Notes under the pieces: generated by a model
Databases searched by the model: none
The model's input: only the letters and a program-made list of their open reading frames with translations
What the model was told of the DNA's origin: nothing
NCBI RefSeq assembly: GCF_002910915.1
Contig: NZ_NEUF01000150.1
Span: 1 to 64,000 of the forward strand
Direction of reading: 5' to 3'
Source of the DNA: Streptomyces sp. SM10
Lineage (GTDB): Bacteria > Actinomycetota > Actinomycetes > Streptomycetales > Streptomycetaceae
DNA: 64,000 nucleotides
Shown: positions 16,344 to 24,894 of the stretch, piece after piece
Layout of the letters: every line of letters begins with the position of its first letter
How positions within the stretch are numbered: position 1 is the first letter of the stretch
Made by a program: the position numbers and the translations under genes

Positions 16344-17705
16344 ATGGACAAGCAGCAGGAATTCGTCCTCAGGACCCTTGAGGAGCGCGACATCCGCTTC
16401 GTACGGCTGTGGTTCACCGATGTTCTCGGTTACCTCAAGTCCGTCGCCGTGGCCCCGGCAGAGCTCGAGCAGGCCTTTGACGAGGGCATCGGCTTCGACG
16501 GTTCCGCGATCGAGGGCTTCGCCCGTGTATACGAATCGGACATGATCGCCAAGCCGGACCCCGGCACCTTCCAGATCCTTCCCTGGCGTGCGGAGGCCCC
16601 CGGCACGGCGCGGATGTTCTGCGACATCCTGATGCCGGACGGCTCGCCCTCCTTCGCCGACCCGCGCTTCGTCCTCAAGCGCATCCTCGCGAAGACCTCC
16701 GACCTCGGGTTCACCTTCTACACCCACCCGGAGATCGAGTTCTTCCTGCTGAAGAACAAGCCGGTCGACGGCAGCCGGCCCACCCCGGCCGACAGCTCCG
16801 GCTACTTCGACCACACCCCGCAGAACGTCGGCATGGACTTCCGCCGCCAGGCGATCACCATGCTCGAATCGATGGGTATCTCGGTCGAGTTCAGCCACCA
16901 CGAGGGCGCCCCCGGCCAGCAGGAGATCGACCTCCGCTACGCCGACGCGCTCTCCACCGCCGACAACATCATGACCTTCCGCCTGGTCATGAAGCAGGTC
17001 GCGCTGGAGCAGGGTGTGCAGGCCACCTTCATGCCGAAGCCGTTCTCGGAGTACCCGGGCTCGGGCATGCACACCCACCTCTCCCTCTTCGAGGGCGACC
17101 GTAACGCCTTCTACGAGTCGGGCGCCGAGTACCAGCTGTCCAAGGTCGGACGCTCCTTCATCGCGGGCCTGCTCAGGCACGCCGCGGAGATCTCCGCCGT
17201 GACGAACCAGTGGGTCAACTCCTACAAGCGCATCTGGGGCGGCTCCAGCCGCTCGGCGGGCGCCGGCGGCGAGGCCCCCTCGTACATCTGCTGGGGCCAC
17301 AACAACCGCTCCGCGCTGATCCGCGTCCCCATGTACAAGCCTGGCAAGACCGGTTCGGCCCGCGTCGAGGTCCGCTCCATCGACTCCGGCGCCAACCCGT
17401 ACCTGACGTACGCGGTGCTGCTCGCCGCGGGCCTCAAGGGCATCGAGGAGGGCTACGAACTCCCGGCCGGCGCCGACGACGACGTCTGGGCCCTCTCCGA
17501 CTCGGAGCGCCGCGCGATGGGCATCGAGCCGCTGCCGCAGAACCTGGGCGAGGCGATCGCGCTGATGGAGAAGAGCGAACTGGTCGCCGAGACGCTGGGC
17601 GAGCACGTCTTCGACTTCTTCCTGCGCAACAAGAAGCAGGAGTGGGAGGAGTACCGCAGCGAGGTCTCCGCCTTCGAGCTGAAGAACCTGCTGCCGGTGC
17701 TGTAA
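16344..17705 (+). CDS. glnA2: GlnA2-type glutamine synthetase family enzyme (gamma-glutamylpolyamine synthetase)
   Basis: The 453-residue protein has the full glutamine synthetase fold: GFDGSAIEGF at about 50-59, metal-binding EIEFFLL, EGAPGQQEIDLRY, the HTHLSLF metal histidine region and RIPV-like RVPMYKPG. Its length and sequence match the Streptomyces GlnA2 type, shown in S. coelicolor to glutamylate long-chain polyamines rather than ammonia. The adenylylation tyrosine loop of GlnA (NLYDLPP-like) is absent; the corresponding region reads YELPAGADDDVWAL. GlnE control is therefore unlikely. ATG 16344 has AAGGA seven bases upstream. It is divergent from the DUF3105 gene. Substrate preference is inferred from the ortholog. 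Confidence 0.9.
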   Translation: MDKQQEFVLRTLEERDIRFVRLWFTDVLGYLKSVAVAPAELEQAFDEGIGFDGSAIEGFARVYESDMIAKPDPGTFQILPWRAEAPGTARMFCDILMPDGSPSFADPRFVLKRILAKTSDLGFTFYTHPEIEFFLLKNKPVDGSRPTPADSSGYFDHTPQNVGMDFRRQAITMLESMGISVEFSHHEGAPGQQEIDLRYADALSTADNIMTFRLVMKQVALEQGVQATFMPKPFSEYPGSGMHTHLSLFEGDRNAFYESGAEYQLSKVGRSFIAGLLRHAAEISAVTNQWVNSYKRIWGGSSRSAGAGGEAPSYICWGHNNRSALIRVPMYKPGKTGSARVEVRSIDSGANPYLTYAVLLAAGLKGIEEGYELPAGADDDVWALSDSERRAMGIEPLPQNLGEAIALMEKSELVAETLGEHVFDFFLRNKKQEWEEYRSEVSAFELKNLLPVL

Positions 17706-17739
17706 CGGCAGGTCAGCGCCTTCGGGGTGCTTGGACGAG

Positions 17740-17777
17740 GCTTCGGGCCGACGGTGTTCGGGCCGTCGGCCCGAAGC
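17740..17777 (+). terminator. Terminator after glnA2
   Basis: GCTTCGGGCCGACGG at 17740-17754 and CCGTCGGCCCGAAGC at 17763-17777 form a perfect 15-base stem with an 8-base loop, 35 bases beyond the glnA2 stop. Confidence 0.85.
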
Positions 17778-17779
17778 TG

Positions 17780-17967
17780 TTCCCGCGCGGGCGGAGGTGC
17801 GATGGGGGCAGCCGTACTCGTGCACCGTGGGCGCCGGGAACGCCGTAGGGGAGGGATCTCCGCCGTACGGACGGGGCGGTGGGACGGCCGACCTGGTCCT
17901 GGAGGCCCGGTGCGCGGGTGTGCCGGTGGACGTCATCTGGCCCGGGGGCGCCGCCCGGCGCGGCTGA
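17780..17967 (+). pseudogene. Possible remnant of a small Rossmann-type protein
   Basis: Between the glnA2 terminator and the next gene one frame reads PPYGRGGGTADLVLEARCAG followed by VPVDVIWPGGAARRG and a stop at 17967. The GTADLV and VPVDVIWP pieces look like the end of a nucleotide-binding alpha/beta protein. No start, ribosome binding site or fold N-terminus is visible. I regard it as either a degraded gene end or chance. Confidence 0.2.
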
Positions 17968-17968
17968 G

Positions 17969-18295
17969 TCACCTCCCGCGTACGGCGGCGGTGACCGCCA
18001 GCGCCATGGTTCCCGACAGGACGGCCACCACGAGCGAGGCGAAGAAGAGGACCACCAGCCATCCGGGGGTCCCTCCGGTGACCGTGCCGTCCATGGACAC
18101 GCAGGCCACCTCCGCCGGGAAGACCTGCCTGCGCACGTCGTCGCAGGCGTTGGGGAGGTCGTCGTTGAGGCCGTACGCCCGGAGCCAGCACAGGGCCCAG
18201 CTCGCCAGGAAGACGGTCGACGCGGCGAAGGAGACGCCCCACAGCCCGCCCGGGCCCGCCGGCCGTGGTGTGCCGTCCCTCATGTTCGCTGCCAT
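17969..18295 (-). CDS. Small membrane protein with two helices
   Basis: This 108-residue protein has two hydrophobic segments (about 19-41 and 79-104) flanking a short extracytoplasmic loop with two cysteines (PNACDDVRRQVFPAEVAC) that could form a disulfide. A TACGAT box six bases before ATG 18295 suggests a leaderless transcript. I do not recognise a characterised family. Neighbours give no functional clue: the glnA2 terminator lies on one side and a decayed gene on the other. Confidence 0.65.
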   Translation of the reverse strand: MAANMRDGTPRPAGPGGLWGVSFAASTVFLASWALCWLRAYGLNDDLPNACDDVRRQVFPAEVACVSMDGTVTGGTPGWLVVLFFASLVVAVLSGTMALAVTAAVRGR

Positions 18296-18390
18296 GCGGG
18301 GATCGTAGCCGCACGGCCCCGGCCTGTTTCAGGGCGAGGCCTCCGCCCCGTCAGACGTCCGGTGGTGGCGGTCGTAGTGGCGGGCCCGAG

Positions 18391-18709
18391 GCCCGGGCAC
18401 TGATCGCCTTTCACCAGCCGCCCGTGGCACTCCACCACCCGCTGCCGGACTCCTGCATGCTCCAACGCCCCGCTGATCTGGCCGACGTGATCGAGGCTCA
18501 CCCGCGGGTCGCCGCCGTCCTCACGGGACACCCCCACACCGCGGCGGCCTCCGTCTTCGCCGGACGGCCGCTCGTCGCGGGGCCGGCGGTCACCTGGACC
18601 CTGCGTATGCCCTGGGAGGGCGACCGTCCAGCCGACCGCGACCAGCCTCGCCTTCCACGTCCTGGACGACGACGGCAGGCTCACCACCCACTACCGGGTC
18701 GTGGTCTGA
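18391..18709 (+). pseudogene. Metallophosphoesterase C-terminal remnant, frameshifted
   Basis: The frame from 18391 reads ALIAFHQPPVALHH, later AAVLTGHPHTAAASVFAGRP and TWTLRMPWEGDRP. GHPH is the conserved GHxH metal motif of calcineurin-like phosphoesterases. After about 18640 the sense continues in another frame as FHVLDDDGRLTTHYRVV and a stop at 18709. The N-terminal half with the DxH and GNHD motifs is missing. This is a truncated and frameshifted gene of the cAMP phosphodiesterase-like class. Confidence 0.7.
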
Positions 18710-18788
18710 ACCGACGGCCGTCCCTGCCCGGCCGCGTCGCCTGTGGGCGGGGGTGCCCGGTGCGTGCGGCGGGTGGCAGGGGCGCCGC

Positions 18789-19049
18789 TCAGCCGAAGCC
18801 GCGCCCCATCTCGTCGAGGACCTCGTCGATCACCTCGCCCGGCGACCGGGCCAGGTCCTCCTCCATCCACATGCGCATCGCGATCCGCAGTGAGGAGAGG
18901 AACGCGGCGGCCAGCACCACGGGGCGCACCGCCCCGCTCCCGGGGCCCGGGCGTGCGGCTATCGCGTCCGCCAGGTCCCGCTCCAGCGCCGCGTGGTCGG
19001 CGAGCTGACGGCCCGGGGCAGGGCGCGGCGGGAACGGGCCGACGCCCAC
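18789..19049 (-). pseudogene. TetR-family regulator C-terminal fragment
   Basis: The 86-codon frame ends with LAAAFLSSLRIAMRMW and SPGEVIDEVLDEMGRGFG, which has the look of the C-terminal helices of an actinomycete TetR regulator. No helix-turn-helix sequence precedes it; the DNA upstream runs into the promoter and leader of the methyltransferase gene. It is probably a remnant whose DNA-binding half was lost. It lies beside the phosphoesterase remnant, so the whole 18.4-19.05 kb stretch appears decayed. Confidence 0.5.
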
Positions 19050-19150
19050 CGCACACCGTGCCGCCGGCGGGTCCCGCCCCCGTCGGCGGTGCCGCGCCCG
19101 GCGCGGTTCCGGTAGTGTGACGCGTCCCGAGACCGGGACCGACCCAGGAG

Positions 19151-19219
19151 GTGAGACCCATTACCGCTTCAGCAGGCTGGGCGCTCACCCCTCGCCGTCG
19201 CGTGGCCCACCGGGCCTGA
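19151..19219 (+). CDS. Putative 22-residue leader peptide before the methyltransferase gene
   Basis: A GTG at 19151 opens a 22-codon frame (RPITASAGWALTPRRRVAHR) ending at 19219. AGGAGG at 19147-19152 is adjacent to this GTG, so translation may instead begin at the in-frame ATT at 19160, which lies at ideal distance. A TAGTGT -10 box lies about 30 bases upstream. The stop precedes a hairpin that can cover the next gene's ribosome binding site. The arrangement resembles the ribosome-stalling leader peptides of resistance methyltransferases. Confidence 0.4.
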   Translation: MRPITASAGWALTPRRRVAHRA

Positions 19220-19225
19220 GCGATC

Positions 19226-19260
19226 GCGGAGCGCCCATCGGTTTTCCCGAAAGGCTCCGC
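19226..19260 (+). promoter_or_regulatory. Hairpin able to occlude the methyltransferase ribosome binding site
   Basis: GCGGAGC at 19226-19232 pairs with GCTCCGC at 19254-19260. The ribosome binding site GAAAGG (19249-19254) lies at the inner edge of this stem, and a smaller TCGG/CCGA pairing lies inside it. The start codon is at 19264. Together with the leader frame just upstream, this looks like a translational attenuator. Folding and function are inferred. Confidence 0.5.
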
Positions 19261-19263
19261 ACC

Positions 19264-20055
19264 ATGCAGGAATTCGCTCCCTCGCTCACCTCCGCCGCCC
19301 TCGTCACCGCGCTCCGTGCCGCCGGCTGTGTCTTCGCCGAGGACGAGGCGGAACTCCTCCTCTCCACAGCGCCGGACCCCGCCGGACTCGCCGCCATGCT
19401 CGAACGCCGCGTCGCCGGCCTGCCGCTGGAACACGTGCTCGGCTGGGCCGAGTTCTGCGGGCGGCGCATCTCCGTGGACCCCGGGGTCTTCGTGCCCCGG
19501 CGGCGTACCGAGTTCCTCGTCCGCCAGGCAGCCGCGCTCGCGCCCGACCGGGCGGTCGTGGTCGACCTCTGCTGCGGCACCGGGGCGCTCGGCACGGTGC
19601 TGGCCTCGTCGCTGCGGGAGGCCGAACTGCACGCCGCCGACGTCGAGCCCGCCGCGGTGCGCTGCGCCCGGCGCAACGTCGGGGATCGAGGAACGGTCTA
19701 CCAGGGCGACCTCTTCGCGCCCCTGCCCCGCTCCCTGCGCGGACGGGTCGACGTCCTGCTCGCCAACGTGCCGTACGTCCCGACCGGGGACGTCGGGCTG
19801 CTGCCCGCAGAGGCGCGCGTCCACGAGCCGCGCGTCGCGCTCGACGGCGGCGGCGACGGGCTCGACGTGATGCGCCGCGTCGCCGCCGAGGCGGCCGACT
19901 GGCTGCTACCGGGCGGCAGTCTGCTCGTCGAGACGAGCGAGCGGCAGGCCGCACGCGCCGAAGAGGTGGTGGGGAGCGGCGGACTGACCGCGCGCGTCGC
20001 CGTCTCCGAGGAGCTGTACGCCACCGTCGTCATCGGGACCAGGCCGCCCCGGTAG
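19264..20055 (+). CDS. PrmC/HemK-like protein-(glutamine-N5) methyltransferase
   Basis: This 263-residue SAM-dependent methyltransferase matches the actinomycete PrmC-related family. The N-terminal helical domain (about 1-75) resembles that of PrmC, followed by VPRRRTEFLV and the SAM motif I VVDLCCGTGALG near 98-110. The catalytic NPPY motif of PrmC appears as NVPYVP near residue 165, a substitution typical of this subgroup, and its target is not established. ATG 19264 follows GAAAGG. It lies behind the leader frame and hairpin described separately. A different polar substrate than release factor is possible. Confidence 0.87.
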   Translation: MQEFAPSLTSAALVTALRAAGCVFAEDEAELLLSTAPDPAGLAAMLERRVAGLPLEHVLGWAEFCGRRISVDPGVFVPRRRTEFLVRQAAALAPDRAVVVDLCCGTGALGTVLASSLREAELHAADVEPAAVRCARRNVGDRGTVYQGDLFAPLPRSLRGRVDVLLANVPYVPTGDVGLLPAEARVHEPRVALDGGGDGLDVMRRVAAEAADWLLPGGSLLVETSERQAARAEEVVGSGGLTARVAVSEELYATVVIGTRPPR

Positions 20056-20073
20056 CCGTGGACGCGGCCCCGA

Positions 20074-20601
20074 TCAGGCGAAGCGCCAGCGGGTCTGGCC
20101 GAACGGATCGCCCTTGGCGAAGCCGAAGACCGTGCGGGGGGCCACCGCGAAGACCTCCGCACGGCCCCCCGCGCCGTTGGTGAACATCCCGTCCGTGACG
20201 CCGAAGTGCCAGTCGCCGCCGTACTTCGACTCCCACGCCTCGGCCAGCGCGATCAGCCGCTGCTCCTGGGTCACCCGGGCCGCCAGGCCCTCGACCACGA
20301 CGTCGAACCCCTCGTTCAGCGTGTTGGCGCCGGTGGTCAGCGCGACCTCCGGGTTGGCGGCCGGATTGCGCGCCTTGCGTTCCGAAGGCCCCGTGCAGAA
20401 GTGCAGCGCTCCGTCCGACCAGAGGCCGATCAGCGGGGTGACGTGCGGGCGGCCGTCGGGGCGGACCGTGGAGAGCCAGTACAGCTCGGCGCCCTCCAGC
20501 AGGGCGACCGCCTCCGCCCAGGGGCGGGCGGTCGCGTCGTCGCTGCTGTAGTGCGGGTCCAGGGCGGTCTCCGGGGCGGGGGCTGCGCTCTCGGCCGGCA
20601 T
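20074..20601 (-). CDS. Pyridoxamine 5'-phosphate oxidase-family protein
   Basis: This 175-residue split-barrel flavin- or F420-binding protein shows LYWLSTVRPDGRPHVTPLIG, then SDGALHFCTGPSERKARNPA and NPEVALTTG, the usual succession in actinomycete PPOX-fold proteins. These typically bind FMN or F420 and reduce or oxidise small substrates; the specific reaction is unknown. ATG 20601 follows GAGGAG. It converges on the methyltransferase gene and is divergent from glnE. Confidence 0.88.
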   Translation of the reverse strand: MPAESAAPAPETALDPHYSSDDATARPWAEAVALLEGAELYWLSTVRPDGRPHVTPLIGLWSDGALHFCTGPSERKARNPAANPEVALTTGANTLNEGFDVVVEGLAARVTQEQRLIALAEAWESKYGGDWHFGVTDGMFTNGAGGRAEVFAVAPRTVFGFAKGDPFGQTRWRFA

Positions 20602-20750
20602 GACGGGTCTCCTCGGGCGGTATGGCGGTGTCCATGGTCATGTGCTCGTTCGTGTCTCTGCAGGGTGGACTTCGCTCCCGCCCCGGATTCATCGGTACGG
20701 GGCTAGGCTCGAGGGGCGGACATGTGCGATCGGCGGGCAGGAGACACGGG

Positions 20751-23747
20751 ATGACGACGGTGCCGGGACGCAGGAGCAGTACGTTCACGAGACTGCTGCG
20801 GCACGGTTTCACCGATCCGTCCGCTGCCGAGAGGCTGCTGGATCTGCCCGAGCTCTCCTCCGTACGGGCCGATCCCGTCCTCTTCGACGCCCTCGGCGCG
20901 ACCGCGGACCCCGATCTGGCCCTCCACAGCCTCGTGCGGCTGGTCGAGGCGGAGGAGGTGGAGGAGCGGCAGATCCTGCTGGACACGCTCGTCACCGCCA
21001 AACCGCTGCGGGACCGGCTCCTCGGCGCCCTCGGCGCCTCCGAGGCCCTCGGGGACCATCTGGCCCGGCATCCGCGCGACTGGCAGGCACTGGTCACCTA
21101 CGAGGCGACCGACCTGCATCCCGGGGTTCTCGAATTCGAACACATGCTCTGCGACGCCGTCGATCCCGACTCCCTGCGCGTCGCCTACCGCAGGTCGCTG
21201 CTGTCGATAGCGGCCCGCGACGTGTGCGGCACGACCGACGTCGCCCAGGTCGCCGCGGAACTGGCCGACCTGGCGACGGCCACCCTGCGGGCGGCGCTCG
21301 CCATGGCCCGCGCCGACGCCCCCTCCGACGCCGCACAGTGCCGCCTCGCCGTCATCGCGATGGGCAAGTGCGGCGGGCACGAGCTGAACTACGTCTCCGA
21401 CGTCGACGTGATCTTCGTGGGCGAGCCCGTCGACGGGGCCGAGGAGAGCGGTGCGATGCAGGCCGCCACCCGGCTCGCCGCCCACATGATGAGGATCTGC
21501 TCCGACACCACCGTCGAGGGCACCATCTGGCCCGTCGACGCCAATCTCCGCCCCGAGGGCCGCAACGGGCCGCTGGTGCGGACCCTGTCCTCGCACCTCG
21601 CCTACTACCAGCGCTGGGCCAAGACCTGGGAGTTCCAGGCACTGCTCAAGGCGCGGCCGGTCGCCGGTGACCCCGCGCTCGGTGCGGAGTACGTCGAGGC
21701 CCTGTCCCCGCTGGTGTGGCAGGCCGCCGACCGGGAGAACTTCGTCGGCGACGTGCAGAAGATGCGCCGCCGGGTCGTGGACAACATCCCCGTCGACCGC
21801 GTCGACCGCGAGCTCAAGCTCGGCCCCGGCGGCCTGCGGGACGTCGAATTCGCCGTCCAGCTGCTCCAGCTCGTCCACGGCCGCAGCGACAGCACCCTGC
21901 ACTCCGGCTCCACGCTGGAGGCCCTGCGGGCCTTGGCCGATGGCGGGTACGTCGGGCGGGCGGACGCCGCGCAACTGGACGAGGCCTACCGCTTCCTGCG
22001 CTCCATGGAGCACCGCATCCAGCTCTACCGGCTGCGCCGCACCCATCTGGTGCCCGAGGAGGAGGCCGACCTGCGCCGGCTCGGCCGGTCCCTGGGGCTG
22101 CGCACGGACCCGGTGGCGGAGCTCAACAGGGCCTGGCGGCGGCATGCCTCCGTGGTGCGGCGGCTGCATGAGAAGCTCTTCTACCGGCCTCTCCTGGACG
22201 CCGTCGCCCAGCTCGCGTCCGGCGAGAGCAGGCTCAGCCCCAAGGCCGCCGTCGTCCGGCTGGAGGCCCTCGGCTACGCGGATCCCGCCGCCGCGCTGCG
22301 GCACCTGGAGGCCCTGTCGTCGGGGGTCTCCCGCAAGGCCGCGATCCAGCGCACACTCCTGCCGGTCCTCCTCGGCTGGTTCGCCGACTCCGCCGATCCG
22401 GACGCCGGGCTCCTCGGCTTCCGCCAGGTGTCCGACGCGCTCGGCAAGACCCCGTGGTATCTGCGCCTCCTGCGCGACGAGGGCGCCGCGGCCGAGAACC
22501 TCGCCCGGGTCCTGTCCGCCGGACGCCTCGCCCCCGACCTGCTGATGCGGGCCCCCGAGGCCGTCGCCATCCTCGGCGACCCGGAAGGGCTGAAGCCGCG
22601 CAGCCGGGACCACCTGGAGCAGGAGGTGCTGGCCGCGGTCGGCAGGGCCCAGGGCGCCGAGGCGGCGGTCGCCGTGGCGCGCGGGGTGCGGCGGCGAGAG
22701 CTGTTCCGTACGACGGCGGCCGACCTCATCGGCTCCTACGGCACCGAGGAGAACCCGGCGGAACCCGACCCCGGAGCCCTCGTCGACCGCGTCGGCTCCG
22801 CGGTCACCGACCTCAACGCCGCGACGCTCTCCGGGGCGCTGCGCGCCGCCGTCCGCGAACGGTGGGGCACCACGCTGCCCACCCGGTTCGCCGTCATCGG
22901 CATGGGCCGCTTCGGCGGGCACGAGCTGGGCTACGGCTCCGACGCCGATGTCCTGTTCGTGCACGAGCCCCGCGAGGGCGTCAGCGACGAGGAGGCGGCC
23001 CGGGCCGCCAACACCGTCGTCACGGAGATGCGCAGACTGCTGGAGCTGCCGACGGCGGATCCGCCCCTGATCGTCGACGTCGACCTGCGGCCGGAGGGCA
23101 AGACCGGGCCCCTGGTGCGCACCCTGAAGTCGTACGAGGCGTACTACCGCCGCTGGTCGCTGGTCTGGGAGAGCCAGGCGCTGCTGCGCGCCGCGCCGAT
23201 GGCCGGGGACGAGGAGCTGGGCCGTGCCTTCGTCGAGCTGATCGACCCGCTGCGCTACCCCGCGGAGGGACTGGGGGACGACGCGGTCCGGGAGATCCGG
23301 CGGCTCAAGGCACGCATGGAGTCCGAGCGCATGCCGCGCGGGGCCGACCCGACGCTCCACACCAAGCTGGGGCGTGGCGGCCTGAGCGATGTCGAGTGGA
23401 CGGTACAGCTGATACAGATGCAGCACGCCTGGGCCGAACCGGGGCTGCGGACCCCGCGTACGAGGGAGGCGCTGGCGGCTGCCGCCGCGGCGGGGCTGAT
23501 CCCCATGGAGGAGGCCCGGACGCTGGACGAGGCGTGGGTGCTCGCCTCACGGGTCCGCAACGCGGTGATGCTGGTGCGGGGGCGCCCCGGCGACACGTTC
23601 CCCTCGAACCCGCGTGAGCTGACGGCCGTGGGGCGGTATCTGGGCTACGAACCGGGGCACGTGGGGGACATGCTGGACGACTACCGGCGGATCACCCGGC
23701 GGGCCCGGGCGGTCGTGGACGAGCGGTTCTACGGGGCGGCCGGGTGA
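20751..23747 (+). CDS. glnE: Bifunctional glutamine synthetase adenylyltransferase/deadenylase
   Basis: GlnE attaches AMP to glutamine synthetase I under nitrogen excess and removes it when nitrogen is limiting. The 998-residue protein has two nucleotidyltransferase domains in tandem. The first carries GKCGGHELNYVSDVDVIFVG near 205-225, the second GMGRFGGHELGYGSDADVLF near 715-735. Each is followed by a helical GlnD/PII-type domain (RELKLGPGGLRDVEF and HTKLGRGGLSDVEW). ATG 20751 has GGAG at good spacing. It starts divergently from the PPOX gene and is followed by a twin hairpin. The nearby GlnA2-type enzyme lacks the tyrosine target, so the substrate should be GlnA elsewhere in the genome. 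Confidence 0.96.
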   Translation: MTTVPGRRSSTFTRLLRHGFTDPSAAERLLDLPELSSVRADPVLFDALGATADPDLALHSLVRLVEAEEVEERQILLDTLVTAKPLRDRLLGALGASEALGDHLARHPRDWQALVTYEATDLHPGVLEFEHMLCDAVDPDSLRVAYRRSLLSIAARDVCGTTDVAQVAAELADLATATLRAALAMARADAPSDAAQCRLAVIAMGKCGGHELNYVSDVDVIFVGEPVDGAEESGAMQAATRLAAHMMRICSDTTVEGTIWPVDANLRPEGRNGPLVRTLSSHLAYYQRWAKTWEFQALLKARPVAGDPALGAEYVEALSPLVWQAADRENFVGDVQKMRRRVVDNIPVDRVDRELKLGPGGLRDVEFAVQLLQLVHGRSDSTLHSGSTLEALRALADGGYVGRADAAQLDEAYRFLRSMEHRIQLYRLRRTHLVPEEEADLRRLGRSLGLRTDPVAELNRAWRRHASVVRRLHEKLFYRPLLDAVAQLASGESRLSPKAAVVRLEALGYADPAAALRHLEALSSGVSRKAAIQRTLLPVLLGWFADSADPDAGLLGFRQVSDALGKTPWYLRLLRDEGAAAENLARVLSAGRLAPDLLMRAPEAVAILGDPEGLKPRSRDHLEQEVLAAVGRAQGAEAAVAVARGVRRRELFRTTAADLIGSYGTEENPAEPDPGALVDRVGSAVTDLNAATLSGALRAAVRERWGTTLPTRFAVIGMGRFGGHELGYGSDADVLFVHEPREGVSDEEAARAANTVVTEMRRLLELPTADPPLIVDVDLRPEGKTGPLVRTLKSYEAYYRRWSLVWESQALLRAAPMAGDEELGRAFVELIDPLRYPAEGLGDDAVREIRRLKARMESERMPRGADPTLHTKLGRGGLSDVEWTVQLIQMQHAWAEPGLRTPRTREALAAAAAAGLIPMEEARTLDEAWVLASRVRNAVMLVRGRPGDTFPSNPRELTAVGRYLGYEPGHVGDMLDDYRRITRRARAVVDERFYGAAG

Positions 23748-23748
23748 A

Positions 23749-23787
23749 GGCGGCCGTAAGGACGGCACGGCGGCCGTAAGGACGGCA
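23749..23787 (+). repeat. Two tandem 19-base repeats forming twin hairpins after glnE
   Basis: GGCGGCCGTAAGGACGGCA occurs at 23749-23767 and 23769-23787. Each copy folds as GCCGT-AAGG-ACGGC, a 5-base stem with a 4-base loop. They start a few bases beyond the glnE stop at 23747 and probably act in termination or mRNA 3' end protection. Confidence 0.65.
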
Positions 23788-23852
23788 GGGGCTGACAGGG
23801 ACTGTGAGGAACGGGCCCGCTCTCACCTTGCAGCTCTTGCAGGCCCGCGCCC

Positions 23853-24818
23853 TCACTCGCCGGACGCGCTCGCGCCGCCCGCCCGGGCCGTCACCGCGGG
23901 CGCCTTCGCGGGGGGCCGTCGCAGGGCGCGCAGGCGGCTCACTCCGGGGAGCTGCACCCGCTTCGGCAGGCGGTGCGGCAGCGACCCGTACCAGGCGTAG
24001 GAGACGGCCACGCCGAACGTCAGGCAGGCCATCCCGCCCACCGCGTCCAGCCAGAAGTGGTTCGCCGTCGCCACGATCACGACCAGCGTCGCCACGGGGT
24101 ACAGCGCCCCCAGGATCCGCGCCCACGGGGCGGAGGCCAGGGCGCAGATGGTCAGACCGCACCACAGCGACCAGCCGATGTGCATGGACGGCATCGCCGC
24201 GTACTGGTTCGACATGTGCTTGAAGTTGCCCGAGGCCATCGACCCCCACGTCTGGTGCAGCATCACCGTGTCGACGAAGGCGCCGCCGTTCATCAGACGG
24301 GGCGGCGCCAGGGGGAAGAGGTAATAGCCGAGCAGGGCCACCGCCGTGGTGGCGAAGAGGACCAGGCGGGTGGCCGCGTATCGGCCCGGATGACGGCGGA
24401 ACAGCCAGATCAGCACACTGATGGTCACGATGAAGTGCAGCGTCGCGTAGTAGTAGTTCATCGACACGATCAGCCATGTGACCGAATTGACGGCCCGGTT
24501 GACCGTTTCCTCGAAAGCGAGCCCCACGGTGTGCTCGAGGGACCAGATCCAGTCGGCGTTGCGCAGGGCCGCTGCCTTCTGCTCGGGTACGGCGTTGCGC
24601 ACCAGCGAGTAGAGCCAGTAACTGACCGCGATCAGCAGGATTTCGAACCAGAGGCGCGGCCGGCGCGGCGAGCGCAGGGACCGGAGGGAGAAGCGGTGGG
24701 TGCGCATGCGTGACAAGGCGTTCGCTCTCCTCGAACCGGACGCCGTCGATCCGTCCGTGACGGGTGACGGGGTGGCCGCCGTGCGGTCTTCCTCTGTGGT
24801 CACGTGCGATTCACCCAT
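23853..24818 (-). CDS. PAP2-superfamily membrane phosphatase/phosphotransferase
   Basis: This membrane protein of about 321 residues has six hydrophobic segments. It has the PAP2_3 pattern: GYYLFPLAPPRLM, AAMPSMHIGWSLW with the catalytic Ser-x-His, and ANHFWLDAVGG with the second catalytic His. Actinomycete members act on phosphoinositol lipids, sphingolipid-like substrates or prenyl phosphates; the specific one is not evident. ATG 24818 is chosen for position and leaderless-like context; a GTG five codons on is possible. It converges on glnE and lies beyond the malR stop. Confidence 0.88.
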   Translation of the reverse strand: MGESHVTTEEDRTAATPSPVTDGSTASGSRRANALSRMRTHRFSLRSLRSPRRPRLWFEILLIAVSYWLYSLVRNAVPEQKAAALRNADWIWSLEHTVGLAFEETVNRAVNSVTWLIVSMNYYYATLHFIVTISVLIWLFRRHPGRYAATRLVLFATTAVALLGYYLFPLAPPRLMNGGAFVDTVMLHQTWGSMASGNFKHMSNQYAAMPSMHIGWSLWCGLTICALASAPWARILGALYPVATLVVIVATANHFWLDAVGGMACLTFGVAVSYAWYGSLPHRLPKRVQLPGVSRLRALRRPPAKAPAVTARAGGASASGE

Positions 24819-24894
24819 AGGCGCAGAGTCTGCCAGATACGTCCCCCTCCGCCCGATGATCCTCCGGTCGGGTTCCGGTCGCACATTCTGCGCT

